From: Alligator mississippiensis
Lineage: Eukaryota; Chordata; Crocodylia; Alligatoridae
Length of the DNA stretch: 64,000 bases
Assembly (NCBI RefSeq): GCF_030867095.1
Contig: NC_081831.1
Span: 20,312,001-20,376,000 of the forward strand
Direction of reading: 5' to 3'
The position numbers and the translations under genes are program-made. The notes below the pieces were generated by a model. It ran no database searches. It saw only the letters and a program-made list of their open reading frames with translations, and was not told where the DNA came from. Below are positions 49,863 to 58,758 of the stretch, piece by piece. How positions within the stretch are numbered: the stretch's first letter is position 1; every line of letters begins with the position of its first letter.

Positions 49863-51212
49863 TGAGAATCACCTACTATTTGGGCAGTGCAGTGCAAGTG
49901 GTCTGAGATTCCTGAGTGCCAGGTGTTGTAACAATCAGACTGACTGTTCTTCCATGGAGGACACACATTCATGGCTATAGGGAGATAGAACTTGAACTCC
50001 CAGTTTGCTAGTCTAATTCTACACAGCTTTGTTGGCATGGTAGGCAGTTTATGATGGTTATTAGATGGCATCTGTAACATTAGGTTAAGGGGTATCGCAT
50101 GAGTTTCTACTGGATCTGTATCCAAATAATATATTTCACCATAGAAGAACTGAATGGCTCCCTGTAGCAGGTTGCCCCTTAAGGCTGTGTCTACACAAGC
50201 GTGGATGTTTGGTTCCCCAGGGACAGCTAGCAGCTTCTCCTATGTGTCCTTCGGGAATGTCTGTACCACACATCCTCTGGCGTGTGGCAGTGTGGCAGGT
50301 TACCCCAGGTGGGGTAAGGAAGACTGGGTCCAGCAGTCTTACCAGGGATCTTAGGGGCCTCCTGGGGCTGCAGCAGCAGCGATCCTGCTGCTTGGAGCTT
50401 GGCTGGCAGCCAGGGTGGCTCCAGCTGGCCAGGCTCCGGTTTTGAGCGGTGCGTGCTGCCCCCTCTGGATATCCCAGGGCCAAATATACCCCCACGCTGC
50501 TACTCTGCAGCATGGAGAACAGCTGAATGTGCAGTGTGTGGCACAGTAGACAGTTCTGCCATGCTATGTACCACACAGCCGTACTTGTCTGGATGCAGCA
50601 TAAGGCCTTTTTCAGCCAAGCTGTTGTACCTTCCCCAGGTGTCTCTCATCAAGCCTCAGCAATATGCAGTCTTTTAAACCCACTGACCTTTGCTCCCTGG
50701 AGTCTCTCTCAGTATGCCCCAGTAATATACAGTCTTTTAACAAAATAAAGCAAGTAACCAAAAAACCTTATTGTCCTGGACAGTGGGAGAAGTCTGCTGT
50801 GGTTTCAGCCTTCCTACTGCAGGCTTGCCTTCCTTGTAGCCCAGAAGTGGCCAGTGTTTCTCCTCTGCACCTCCTTCTGGTTCTGCCTGATGGGGATTTT
50901 GGTTCCCAGAGAACCACTCGTTAGCTTTCACAGAGCTGCAGCCCCTCAGCCAGGCTAACTGCCTCCTCAAGAGGACATGCCACCCTGTTACACCCCCTTA
51001 TCAATACAAAAACCTTGTTACATAGTAATTTTGGGTGGCTCCTGCAGCTCTTAACCCCTGGATTATCCATGCATTAACACCTGAAACTGGTTTTAAGCAC
51101 TCATTAGGTGGCTCAAAGAGATGCCACTCCAGGGCAGGTTTATCTCTGATCCATGCTACCCAACTCATGTTACTCTGGCTAAGGTGCAGCCACTCTAGGC
51201 TATACCTTAGTG

Positions 51213-51500
51213 CAGGGGTTGTCAACTGGGGGTACTTGGAAAGGTCCCAAGGGGTATGCGGGGGCAGGTGGGGGCGGAGCGCTGCCACCCTGCACCGCCG
51301 GGGTAAAGGGCTGGGGCGGGGTGAGAGCAGGGTGACACAGACGCTGTGCCCCCTGCACCCCACCAGTCAGCATCCAGCTGCTCACCACCCCACCCCACCC
51401 CCACCTTGGTGTCCTGTTGCTTGCCACCCCACCCTCTCTGAGGTACATTTACTAAAAAGGGGGTTGCCGGGGGTACATTTAAAAAGGTTGAAAACCCCTG
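51213..51500. mobile_element. hAT-like MITE (CAGGGGTTnTCAA type)
   Basis: The left end CAGGGGTTGTCAACTGGGGG and the reverse complement of the right end, CAGGGGTTTTCAACCTTTTT, share the first 13 bases apart from one. The phrase 'gggggtac' follows the left end, and 'gggggtacattt' precedes the right. No clear target duplication. Non-coding. Confidence 0.6.
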
Positions 51501-54081
51501 CCCCACCTGCTACCTAGACAAACAGGTGGGCAACCACAAGTAAGTTGGGGGTTGCAATGAGTTGGGGATCTTCAGTGCTGGGGAGGGCAGGGGGGGTGGG
51601 CAGTGAGATCCATCAAGGCTAGTGCTGCCTGCTCCCCTGGGACAGAGCACAGGCAGCCACAAGTAAGTAATGCCCTGGGGACAGGGAGAAACAGGAGGTG
51701 TGGGGCGGTGGGGGGGGAACCAGAGGATCCCCAGGGGACAGGGAGGAAGCCTGGAATTAGGAGAGGCTTGGAGGAGAAAAGTAAAAATCCCCCCACCCCC
51801 AACTCTCCTGTCCTGAAGTGTGACTGCTCCAACCTGGAGATAGCACTAACACTGATCGACATTTGTGTGGCTCACAGCGTAATGTGTAACAAGGCCCTTA
51901 CAAGAAGGCTGAACACTGCATCAGGAGGTAGACTCCCATCCCCTCCTCAGGGTTGATACATGTGAACAGGGCACTAGTGTGGGAGACTGGACTTGCAGTT
52001 GCTGTCATAGAGGAGGGCAGCTGGGGATACAGGACTTCAGACTCCAGGGCTGCCAGATCAGCACTGTATTCCTTTAGCTTTGCTTTGTTTCATTCCTATT
52101 CAGACACACACATTTAGACTCCTTCCTGCTCAGCTTTTTACACTCTAAGGGTTTGATCCTATTTTACAAGCCATGGTGAACACTGCTGCGTAGCTTGTAA
52201 AACCTGCTAGACTGCTTATCACTGCATAGCATCGAGCTGTGTGTCTTCAGAAAGACAAAAGGCCAGGGCTATTTAATCCCATCCCACAGCATTGCACTGC
52301 TCACACAGGAGATATTTAAACAGGTGAGCTTCTGTGCCAAAGGAAGCTTGTGTTCTGTCACCCCTGAGCCCCAGCCCACAAGCACATACACAACCAGCCC
52401 AAACACACCACCCTAATCGCAATACGAATGATAAACATCCTGGATGGCATATAAAACACCTCACATGACCTCTATGGCTCCGTAATCCTCCAGTTCCCTC
52501 TCCTCTCACTACACACCTTGTACTGCAAATACTAAGATTCTGGGCATAACGATTTCTGGCTGGCACTTCCTCTAAAACACTTTCTGATCCAACTAAATTG
52601 CCTGTAAGTGTTCATGTTAAAGAGTGCAACACTGCTAAAATGATAATTTATTACAGTCTCCCAGGCATTTAATGCCTTCAGCCTTCAGAACTGTTCTATT
52701 TGAACTAACTGGATTTTCAAACAGGTAGTTTTTGAAAGAGGTGACAGTGTAATACCAGATACGATGCAGTGCACTTGGTATCAGACACAGTTGGTACCCA
52801 TATTTACTTGCATTCCACACGCAATCACCTCCCTCAAATCAGTCCTCCCAAATTGGGGTTTGTCTCTTAAGCAGGGACAATGATTCTTCTTCACTAGAAC
52901 AGAAATAGAAGAATATTAAAGCACAGCATCTACTTGCTTGTGCCTGGCAAAACAGCTTCCTCTTGTCTCTGGTTCCAGTACACAGAAGGGGTGGAAATCC
53001 CACCATGGGATCCCTTGTTAACCCTCTCAGAACCCCAGCTATTGGCTGAGTATTGTAGCTGGTGCCTGAAGGAGCAATTGAGCTGGCTCAGGGCAAGTGA
53101 GCAGCTGCATGCAATCTGTAGTACATTGGTGAGGTTTGTGGTGTGGAAACAGCACTTCATTATTTACTGGAACTTATATAAAAACTATTTTCAATAAAGT
53201 AGTAACAGGCATGGTACTGCCTTCCAAGGGTCTTGGGTCCTGCCATATCAGGAGGTCCCCGCTGCCTCACCCAGACTGTCTCCCGGGATGCCACGCTTCC
53301 TGGATGCTCAATATTTCCAAGAGGGCTTACTCTATGTCACACAGTCATCCATGACTCTGGAAAAATCTTTTTTTTTCTACATTCTGCCTTCTGCAAGACA
53401 TGTCTTATTTAGGGGCAGGTGGCATGCAAGAGAATAAAGTATTTCAGGGATGTATTTTGAATAGGAAAGCCTACGTGTTTACAATAGGTTTATCCTAGAA
53501 AAAACTTGGGTAAAATTTATTCAAATGACTGGTAATTGTAGATGCTCACCTGTAGAAAAGCTTCATTTTTAAAAACTAGTAAGTTCCAATCCTCTGAGAA
53601 ACAGGTCCCTTTATGTACTTTTGAACCTCTTGGTTAAAACTTTAAATTTAAAGGGTTTCACAATTACATTTCTGGCTTGAAGCAGAAAGCCTTTTTGCAT
53701 AATTAGAACCAGACAAACAAAATGAACACAGAACATTGTATTTATACAACAAGTTATTCATTGTGAAGAAGGAGGGGGAGAGAGAGACTTGGAATTGTCC
53801 AGAATATAGTAGCAGGGCACCACCAGTAATATAACTTCCTGAGCCTGATTTTCAGAAGAGGAGAGCGCCTCCAACTGCAATTGAATCAACAGGAGTGCTT
53901 TGTATTCTGAAACTATCAGTTTTACCAGGTACTAAAAAGGAAAAGAGCCTGACTAATTCATACTAGACAGGATCAAAATAACCCTTCCCTAGTAGTAGGA
54001 TTTTTTGCACATTTCTCAATAGTGTCAACTGGAAGGTAAAAGATTTTCTAAAAACTGGTATTGTAGTTTCTGTGAGAACTG
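51501..54081. other. Intergenic region and possible CFAP52 3' UTR: no gene seen
   Basis: The last CFAP52 stop is at 54082-54084, so the 3' UTR must run leftward from there. A canonical AATAAA on the minus strand (TTTATT at 53516-53521) lies about 565 bp past the stop and is a candidate polyadenylation signal. The rest shows no conserved frame. Confidence 0.4.
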
Positions 54082-54257
54082 TTAGGATAAGCATGGGTAT
54101 TTCCATCGCAGGATAGCACCATCTGCACTCACACCCATGATGTACTTGTTCCCAGGGCAGATCTTGAGTCGTCTGATACTGCCACTGTGACCCACACCAA
54201 CATGAGTCACCTCACCTGTATCGTAATCCCACACTTTCACCAGATGGTCATCACTGC
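54082..54257 (-). CDS. CFAP52: CFAP52 last coding exon
   Basis: This exon encodes the final 58 residues, including DDHLVKVWDYDTGEVTHVGV, GHSGSIRRLKICPGNKYI and SADGAILRWKYPCLS, then TAA. The acceptor is ...cataatgcag|GC, completing a split Gly codon with the preceding exon (phase 1). It matches the C-terminus of CFAP52 (WDR16), the last WD40 repeats ending in an RWKYP motif. CFAP52 is a microtubule inner protein of motile cilia, made of two WD40 propellers of about 620 residues in total. No lesion is seen in this exon. Confidence 0.93.
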
Positions 54258-55110
54258 CTGCATTATGCACAAAGGAAGAACGGGTGGTTACATAGTGCTT
54301 GCTTCTTTTTGGGAGGGATAATTCTGTCCTGGCTTTAGGAAGGGAAAAGGGCCCTGAGCACTGCAGTGGCAATGCACTCTCCGTCCCATGAGGCACCAAG
54401 TCTCAGTATTTGGGGTTCAGTATGGTGCTCAGCATAAGCTCCTCCACTAACATATCAAAAGGAGCTCTATCCAGAGATGTACAAATACCAGGAATACTCA
54501 GGGCCTTCAAAGAGAATTTCCTCTTAAGGCTGGTTTAACAGGATAAATTAAGGGATTTTGGTCCCACATGCCTGCCTAGTAGCATAGCTTTTTTCTGCCA
54601 CTTCAGTGCCAGGGTTACAGAGGACATGTGAGAATGGTTGGGCATGTGTGCCCCAGTGCTCATGTTGGACTGCCTTTGGGCAAATATGGGTCATCCCCAT
54701 ATTTTCAATATACTAGGGAGGTCTCTAGGCTTCTGGAGAACGGATGCCCTCCAAGTCATGAGAGAGCAAATATAAGTCATCCCTGCTGTAACCCTAATGC
54801 CATGTACTCTCTGTGGCAGACAGGTATTAAGAAGCTGACCCTAGGAAGCACAGAGCACTCTCATCTCCATGTGACTTCAGTGAGAGCACATTAAGCTCAG
54901 CATCTTGCAGGACCATGCCCATAGCATTTTTGCAAGTATTTCACTCCAGTGATACCTGTTATTTTCCTTCCGAGAGGAACCTTATTTTATTCTCTCCTGT
55001 CTACCTTTGTAAACTCTCAGGGGGTCTCTGTTATTTCTTTGCCCTCCTTTTGATGGCATTGCCCTCTCCTCTCCCAGCATTTTTTATTAAGATTCTTCTC
55101 ATCCATATAC

Positions 55111-55222
55111 CTGTAACAAAGTGAGTCCCATCAGATGTAATATCCATCCCATTAATGGAGCCTTTCACAGAGCCTTCCAGTTCTCTGATCACAGAACCAT
55201 CAAATACCAACCACTATCCAAT
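55111..55222 (-). CDS. CFAP52: CFAP52 penultimate exon, with in-frame stop
   Basis: This 112-nt exon has acceptor gtttctag| and donor GTTACAG|gtatat. It encodes WLVFDGSVIRELEGS, then GSINGMDITSDGTHFVTG, matching CFAP52 blade residues. The expected first residues I-A-Y-W-E are read here as I-G-stop-W-L: ATT GGA TAG TGG TTG, with TAG at 55214-55216. The preceding exon ends in phase 0, so the stop is in frame. If used, it would remove about 93 C-terminal residues. The TAG itself ends in AG, and an acceptor there (9 nt further in) would restore the frame with loss of three residues. A CR1 fragment ends only 44 bp upstream of the annotated acceptor. Identity with CFAP52 is certain; whether the exon is functional is not. 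Confidence 0.85.
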
Positions 55223-55267
55223 CTAGAAACCAGACCAGCAAGGAAGTTCAATTATACAGAATTAGCA

Positions 55268-55440
55268 TGATTCATAGATTTCATAGACATTCGGGCTGGA
55301 AGGGACCTCAGAAGATCATCGAGTCCAGCCCCCTGCCCCAGGGGCAGGAAGTCAGCAGGGATCATAGGATCCCAGCAAGATAAGCGTCCAAATGTCCCTT
55401 GAAGGTGTTTAAAGTAGGTGCTTGAACCATGATGATTTCC
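55268..55440 (-). mobile_element. Short CR1 3'-end fragment in a CFAP52 intron
   Basis: The plus strand reads 'catagatttcatagacattcgggctggaagggacctcagaagatcatcgagtcc' (in part) and continues to 'aggtgcttgaaccatgatgatttcc'. This is the reverse complement of a CR1 3' end and is close to the copy at 16742-16900. About 170 bp remain. It lies in CFAP52 sense orientation, immediately upstream of the penultimate exon. Confidence 0.85.
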
Positions 55441-55917
55441 ATTGCTTCTGGAAGATGTGTTTAGCACTGACCACCTTACATAAATCGTAAGTAAAGTGTA
55501 GGACCCGGTGTCTGTTTTACCTAATGGGCCCTGGTTTTTCCAAGGGAAGGCTATGTTGGTTGGCAAGGCCTTCCTTGATCACAGCCTGGCTCAGAGGTGT
55601 AACCAGCTACTATTGCACTCTGGTCAATCCTCCCTCCCCTCTACCCTGCCTTTCCCCTTCCCCTGCAGCATCCTTGCAGTTCCTCTGGCTCTGATTCTGG
55701 AGGCTTTAGCAGCTGGGAGGACAGAGCAGTGGTGGTGGCACAGGAGCAGTAGCTGGAGTTTGCTGCTGCTGAGGGGGGATGTCACCTCATTTTTTGTGCC
55801 ACCAACATGTATGTTGAGCAGCCAAAAAGAAACTATTCTTTGGTAGCAAAAAAAAGAACAAGAAAAAGAGATGACATATTTCCTCAACAGCAGGAACTAC
55901 ACTTCCCAGAAAGCCCA

Positions 55918-55972
55918 CTCTCACACATACATGCATGCACACATGTGCACATGCACACACATACATAGTACC
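55918..55972. repeat. CA/CATG-rich simple repeat
   Basis: Imperfect 'acacatacatgcatgcacacatgtgcacatgcacacacatacata' microsatellite in a CFAP52 intron. Confidence 0.8.
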
Positions 55973-56144
55973 CTCTCCCCTTAGGCAGTACCCAAGGCTC
56001 ATGCCCTGCCTACTTACCTATCTTTATGCTCCTGGTCTGGCTTGATTCTGTTTGGAAGCCGAACCCCCAGTCAATGACAAAACTTGCTGCCATGCCCTTG
56101 GGTCTCTGAGTTGCTTCAAGCTGACTTCCTGTGGTTTTACTTAC

Positions 56145-56247
56145 ATTTCTGTCTGTTCCACTTGTGATTATCTGGAACTCTTCAGGATGGTAACAAACAC
56201 ACCGGAACAAAGTGTTGGCCAGGATCATCTGATTCCTTATAAGACGT
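56145..56247 (-). CDS. CFAP52: CFAP52 exon (RNQMILANTLF...SGTDRN)
   Basis: This 103-nt exon has acceptor ...ttttctag|A and donor AAT|gtaagt. It encodes RLIRNQMILANTLFRCVCYH then PEEFQIITSGTDRN, almost identical to the corresponding CFAP52 segment. Its first base completes the Val codon left open by the preceding exon (GT|A), so the splice phases agree. It ends in phase 0. The segment forms part of the second WD40 propeller. No lesion is visible here. Confidence 0.93.
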
Positions 56248-56698
56248 CTAGAAAATACCCCCAAAGCAGCTTGAGTCAGAGATTTATCCAAACTGCTCAC
56301 TCTGCCTGAGCTAACTTCATCTACTGTGCACAGCAGACATCTCCTTTGCTCAGACACTGACATACGTTAGTCTGAGATTGGAGTTCTCTGAAGCCTGTTT
56401 CATTTTGGGACACAAATTAACTCAGCAACATACCTACTCTCCCTAAGCTATTCCACCTGTCTGTCCTATTCCCTACTGTGACTGCTTCATAAGAAATTGA
56501 TGTATAAAGCAGGGATGGGTATCATAGTGGGGAAAAGCTTTCATTTCAGGACAGCATGCCTAGGGGAGAGCTTGTATCTTTAAGATATACTAGCTGGGTG
56601 GTGTCTTCTACCAAGACCTTCACAAGAACACCCTCTTCTTTTCTAGGCATGCCATAGTTGAGAAGGGCTAAACTGCTGAATAAGGGTCATTTCCTTAC

Positions 56699-56850
56699 AC
56701 GAGATCCCAGATGATGCATGTTCCATCAAGGCTGGCTGTGATACACTCCAGGTTGTTCTTCTTAATCTTAATGCAAGACACAGCAGAGATGTGTTCCTTC
56801 AAAACTCCTTCTAGCTTGCGTGTGTTCTGGCCAATTTCCCACACCCTCAC
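56699..56850 (-). CDS. CFAP52: CFAP52 exon (VRVWEIG...CIIWDL)
   Basis: This 152-nt exon has acceptor ggctttaag|GTG and donor CTCGT|gtaagg. It encodes VRVWEIGQNTRKLEGVLKEH, then VSCIKIKKNNLECITASLDG and TCIIWDLV, one complete WD40 repeat ending in the typical W-D. It ends in phase 2 (GT|A) and matches the next exon. The frame is intact and conservation is high. It is too short an uninterrupted ORF from a Met to appear as a long open frame, so it was found by reading the minus strand directly. Confidence 0.93.
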
Positions 56851-57079
56851 CTTAAAGCCACCAGCAAACAACATTGTAAGGCCTTCTTCTTACTGAGCTA
56901 CAACTAGCTCAAAAGACACTTTTGATCCCTGGATTCTGTGCATCTCTTGTAAGATTTGCTGAAGCTGAATGAAATGCTGCATTTTTTCCATCTTCTTTAA
57001 AGCTATTATTGGATCTGACCCCAAATCCTGAATTCAGATCTCAGCAGTGTAGTCGACTGAATTCAGGAAAGGAATTCTT

Positions 57080-57235
57080 GAGCTTTAATCCCAGCGCACC
57101 ATGGGCTCGACTTTCAGCGAGTTACTTAACTGTGCCTCAGTTTATCCTCAGCAAATCAGAAAAGACTGATACAGTACCTATGATGCTTTGTAAGAGCATT
57201 GCGAAATCAAATCATATTGAAAATGAAGTAGACCT
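57080..57235 (-). repeat. MIR-type SINE relic in a CFAP52 intron
   Basis: The plus strand contains 'gcgagttacttaactgtgcctcagtttatcc' followed by 'gatacagtacctatgatgctttgtaagagcatt', the reverse complement of the MIR core. Confidence 0.65.
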
Positions 57236-57689
57236 CAGCTTAGCTATTGAGTTCAAAGGAGCAGGATTTTGTCCTTTTGTGCTCTGGAGTTGTGTTTTGG
57301 AAAACTGCAAAGCTGCCTATGGGATATGGATGCCAAATTCCCATTAAGTAATAGAAAATGAGCTTCCAAATCTCTGAAAGTTGTAGCCTTAGCATTTGAA
57401 TTATTGATTTTGATGGAAGTATTAACATTTCAGATTGCCTTTTTGCTTGAGTGACGTATATACTGTTGTCCCTGCTGTTATTGGACCATCCTTCTAGCTT
57501 TAATTTTTTTTAGTACTTGTCTTAGATTGGAAGATCTTCTGGCAGGTACCATGCCCTCCTGCATGTAGGCATACAGCAGCTAGCACAATGGGGCCAGGGC
57601 TGACTGAATCCTCCAGGTACAATTCATCTATCTAACCTGATCTCTATCACCACAGTACCCGAACATCTCACAGCCTTTGCCATCTTTAC

Positions 57690-57775
57690 CCTCTTCACAC
57701 TATTATTATTCCTAATGTGCTGTTGGGAAACAGAGGCACAGAAAGACTAGGGGCCATATTTTCAATGGTATTGAC
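57690..57775 (+). repeat. MIR-type SINE relic in a CFAP52 intron
   Basis: 'cactattattattcc' followed by 'ctgttgggaaacagaggcacagaaagactaggggcc' matches the MIR core ('ctattattatccc', 'gaaactgaggcacagagag'). Short. Confidence 0.55.
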
Positions 57776-58006
57776 ATGTTTAAGACCCACTAAAGTCAAT
57801 GTAGCTATAAAAGTGAAGATTAGCCCTTTGAAAATACCGGGATGCTGTTGAAAGTCTAACCCCCTGCACATGTCAATATAGCTGTCCCTGTGTTCCCAGG
57901 GAGGGATGGTGCTAAACATGCCCAACCCACCTGTTCAAATTCTGACTGGCTGGTTGAAGGTGTTACCAGCTATAGTTATGAAAGCACAGCTGTTTCACTG
58001 CATTAC

Positions 58007-58152
58007 CTGCCCTTCACCTCCTCCACTGATGATCCTTTTACAGTCACTTGTAGCAGCGATGGCTGTGACTCCCAAACTATGCGCATTGTCAATCACATAC
58101 ATCAATCTACCAGTCTCTGGTGTGAAGGCACGGATTTTCCCATCATTCCAAG
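58007..58152 (-). CDS. CFAP52: CFAP52 exon (WNDGKIRAF...GGGEGQ), acceptor AG missing
   Basis: This 146-nt exon encodes (A)WNDGKIRAFTPETGRLMY, then VIDNAHSLGVTAIAATSDCK and RIISGGGEGQ, nearly identical to CFAP52. The donor is CAG|gtaatg. The preceding exon ends TCA G|gtaatg, so this exon must start with CT TGG to give Ser-Ala-Trp. The two bases before that start (58154-58153, minus strand) are AA, not AG, in the context attgcatcaa|CTTGG. There is no other AG between here and about 58206, and that one is out of phase and followed by a stop. The coding part is undamaged; the splice signal appears lost. An assembly or sequencing error is possible. Confidence 0.87.
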
Positions 58153-58609
58153 TTGATGCAATAAAAAAATAATTAATCATGGCAGAATAACATCCTTCAT
58201 ATTACTGTACCCTCCCTAGGGTCCTCCTCTACACTGCCACTCTCAAGAACTGAATTGCAGTAGATCCCGTCCTCTTACTCTGCAGAAGGCAATGCTAGTG
58301 GATCTGTATAAATGGTTCTCCACCCACATGGCCTCAACATCCCTCAGCTGACTTTGGTGTGAATTACTGTGAAGCTGGGCTCTATGACATGCTAGAGTTC
58401 ACATCCTCTTCTGGTTCCCCAGATCTTGTCTCCCTCACACATCACTTCTGCTGCGCCTGAGGATCTCTCCAGCTGAAATGCCTTTTGGTCACTGGGATGA
58501 ATCAAACAAGTTGAGTCTTTGGCCCTCCCCCATTCTATTCTAGCTACGTTTATTAACATCCGAGAACAGTTTCGGACTGAAGCTAAATACAGAGGTCTCT
58601 GACCATTAC

Positions 58610-58758
58610 CTGAAATAATGCTTTTGCCATCCCTCATGAATTCAATGGCATGGCAAGTCATATTGGGGATAGTGATTCGTAAAAGCTCCCTGTTTTCTGG
58701 GGTGTGCCACACGCGGATGTCACTCTTGGAGCAGGTAGCAAATAAGTCAGAAGTTCCC
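58610..58758 (-). CDS. CFAP52: CFAP52 exon (GTSDLFATCSKSDIRVWH...GKSIIS)
   Basis: This 149-nt exon has acceptor ...cttacatag|G and donor TTTCAG|gtaatg. It encodes GTSDLFATCSKSDIRVWHTP, then ENRELLRITIPNMTCHAIEF and MRDGKSIIS. This matches the start of the second WD40 propeller of CFAP52 from about residue 361 (human numbering from memory). It ends in phase 1. It is the most upstream CFAP52 exon visible; the first propeller's exons must lie beyond the right edge. Its first base would make the split codon end in G, whereas the family has Phe there, so the boundary may hide a substitution. Confidence 0.9.

Larger units (their letters stand above)
47206..51212. other. Intergenic, no gene seen
   Basis: Contains two MIR relics (listed), an (ATA/AAT)n microsatellite at about 47707-47727, and a stretch at 50.2-51.0 kb that starts with the common reptile repeat phrase 'aggctgtgtctacac' and may be part of another transposon. 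No exon of a known gene was found. Confidence 0.5.

Noticed and set aside
50160-51010. Possible LTR or large transposon beginning near 'tgtagcaggttgcccc'
   Set aside because: Some reptile repeat phrases are present, but no matched termini could be shown.
54082-58758. CFAP52 as a processed (retrotransposed) pseudogene
   Set aside because: The six exons are separated by introns with consensus splice sites and correct phases, so this is the native locus even if it may be decaying.
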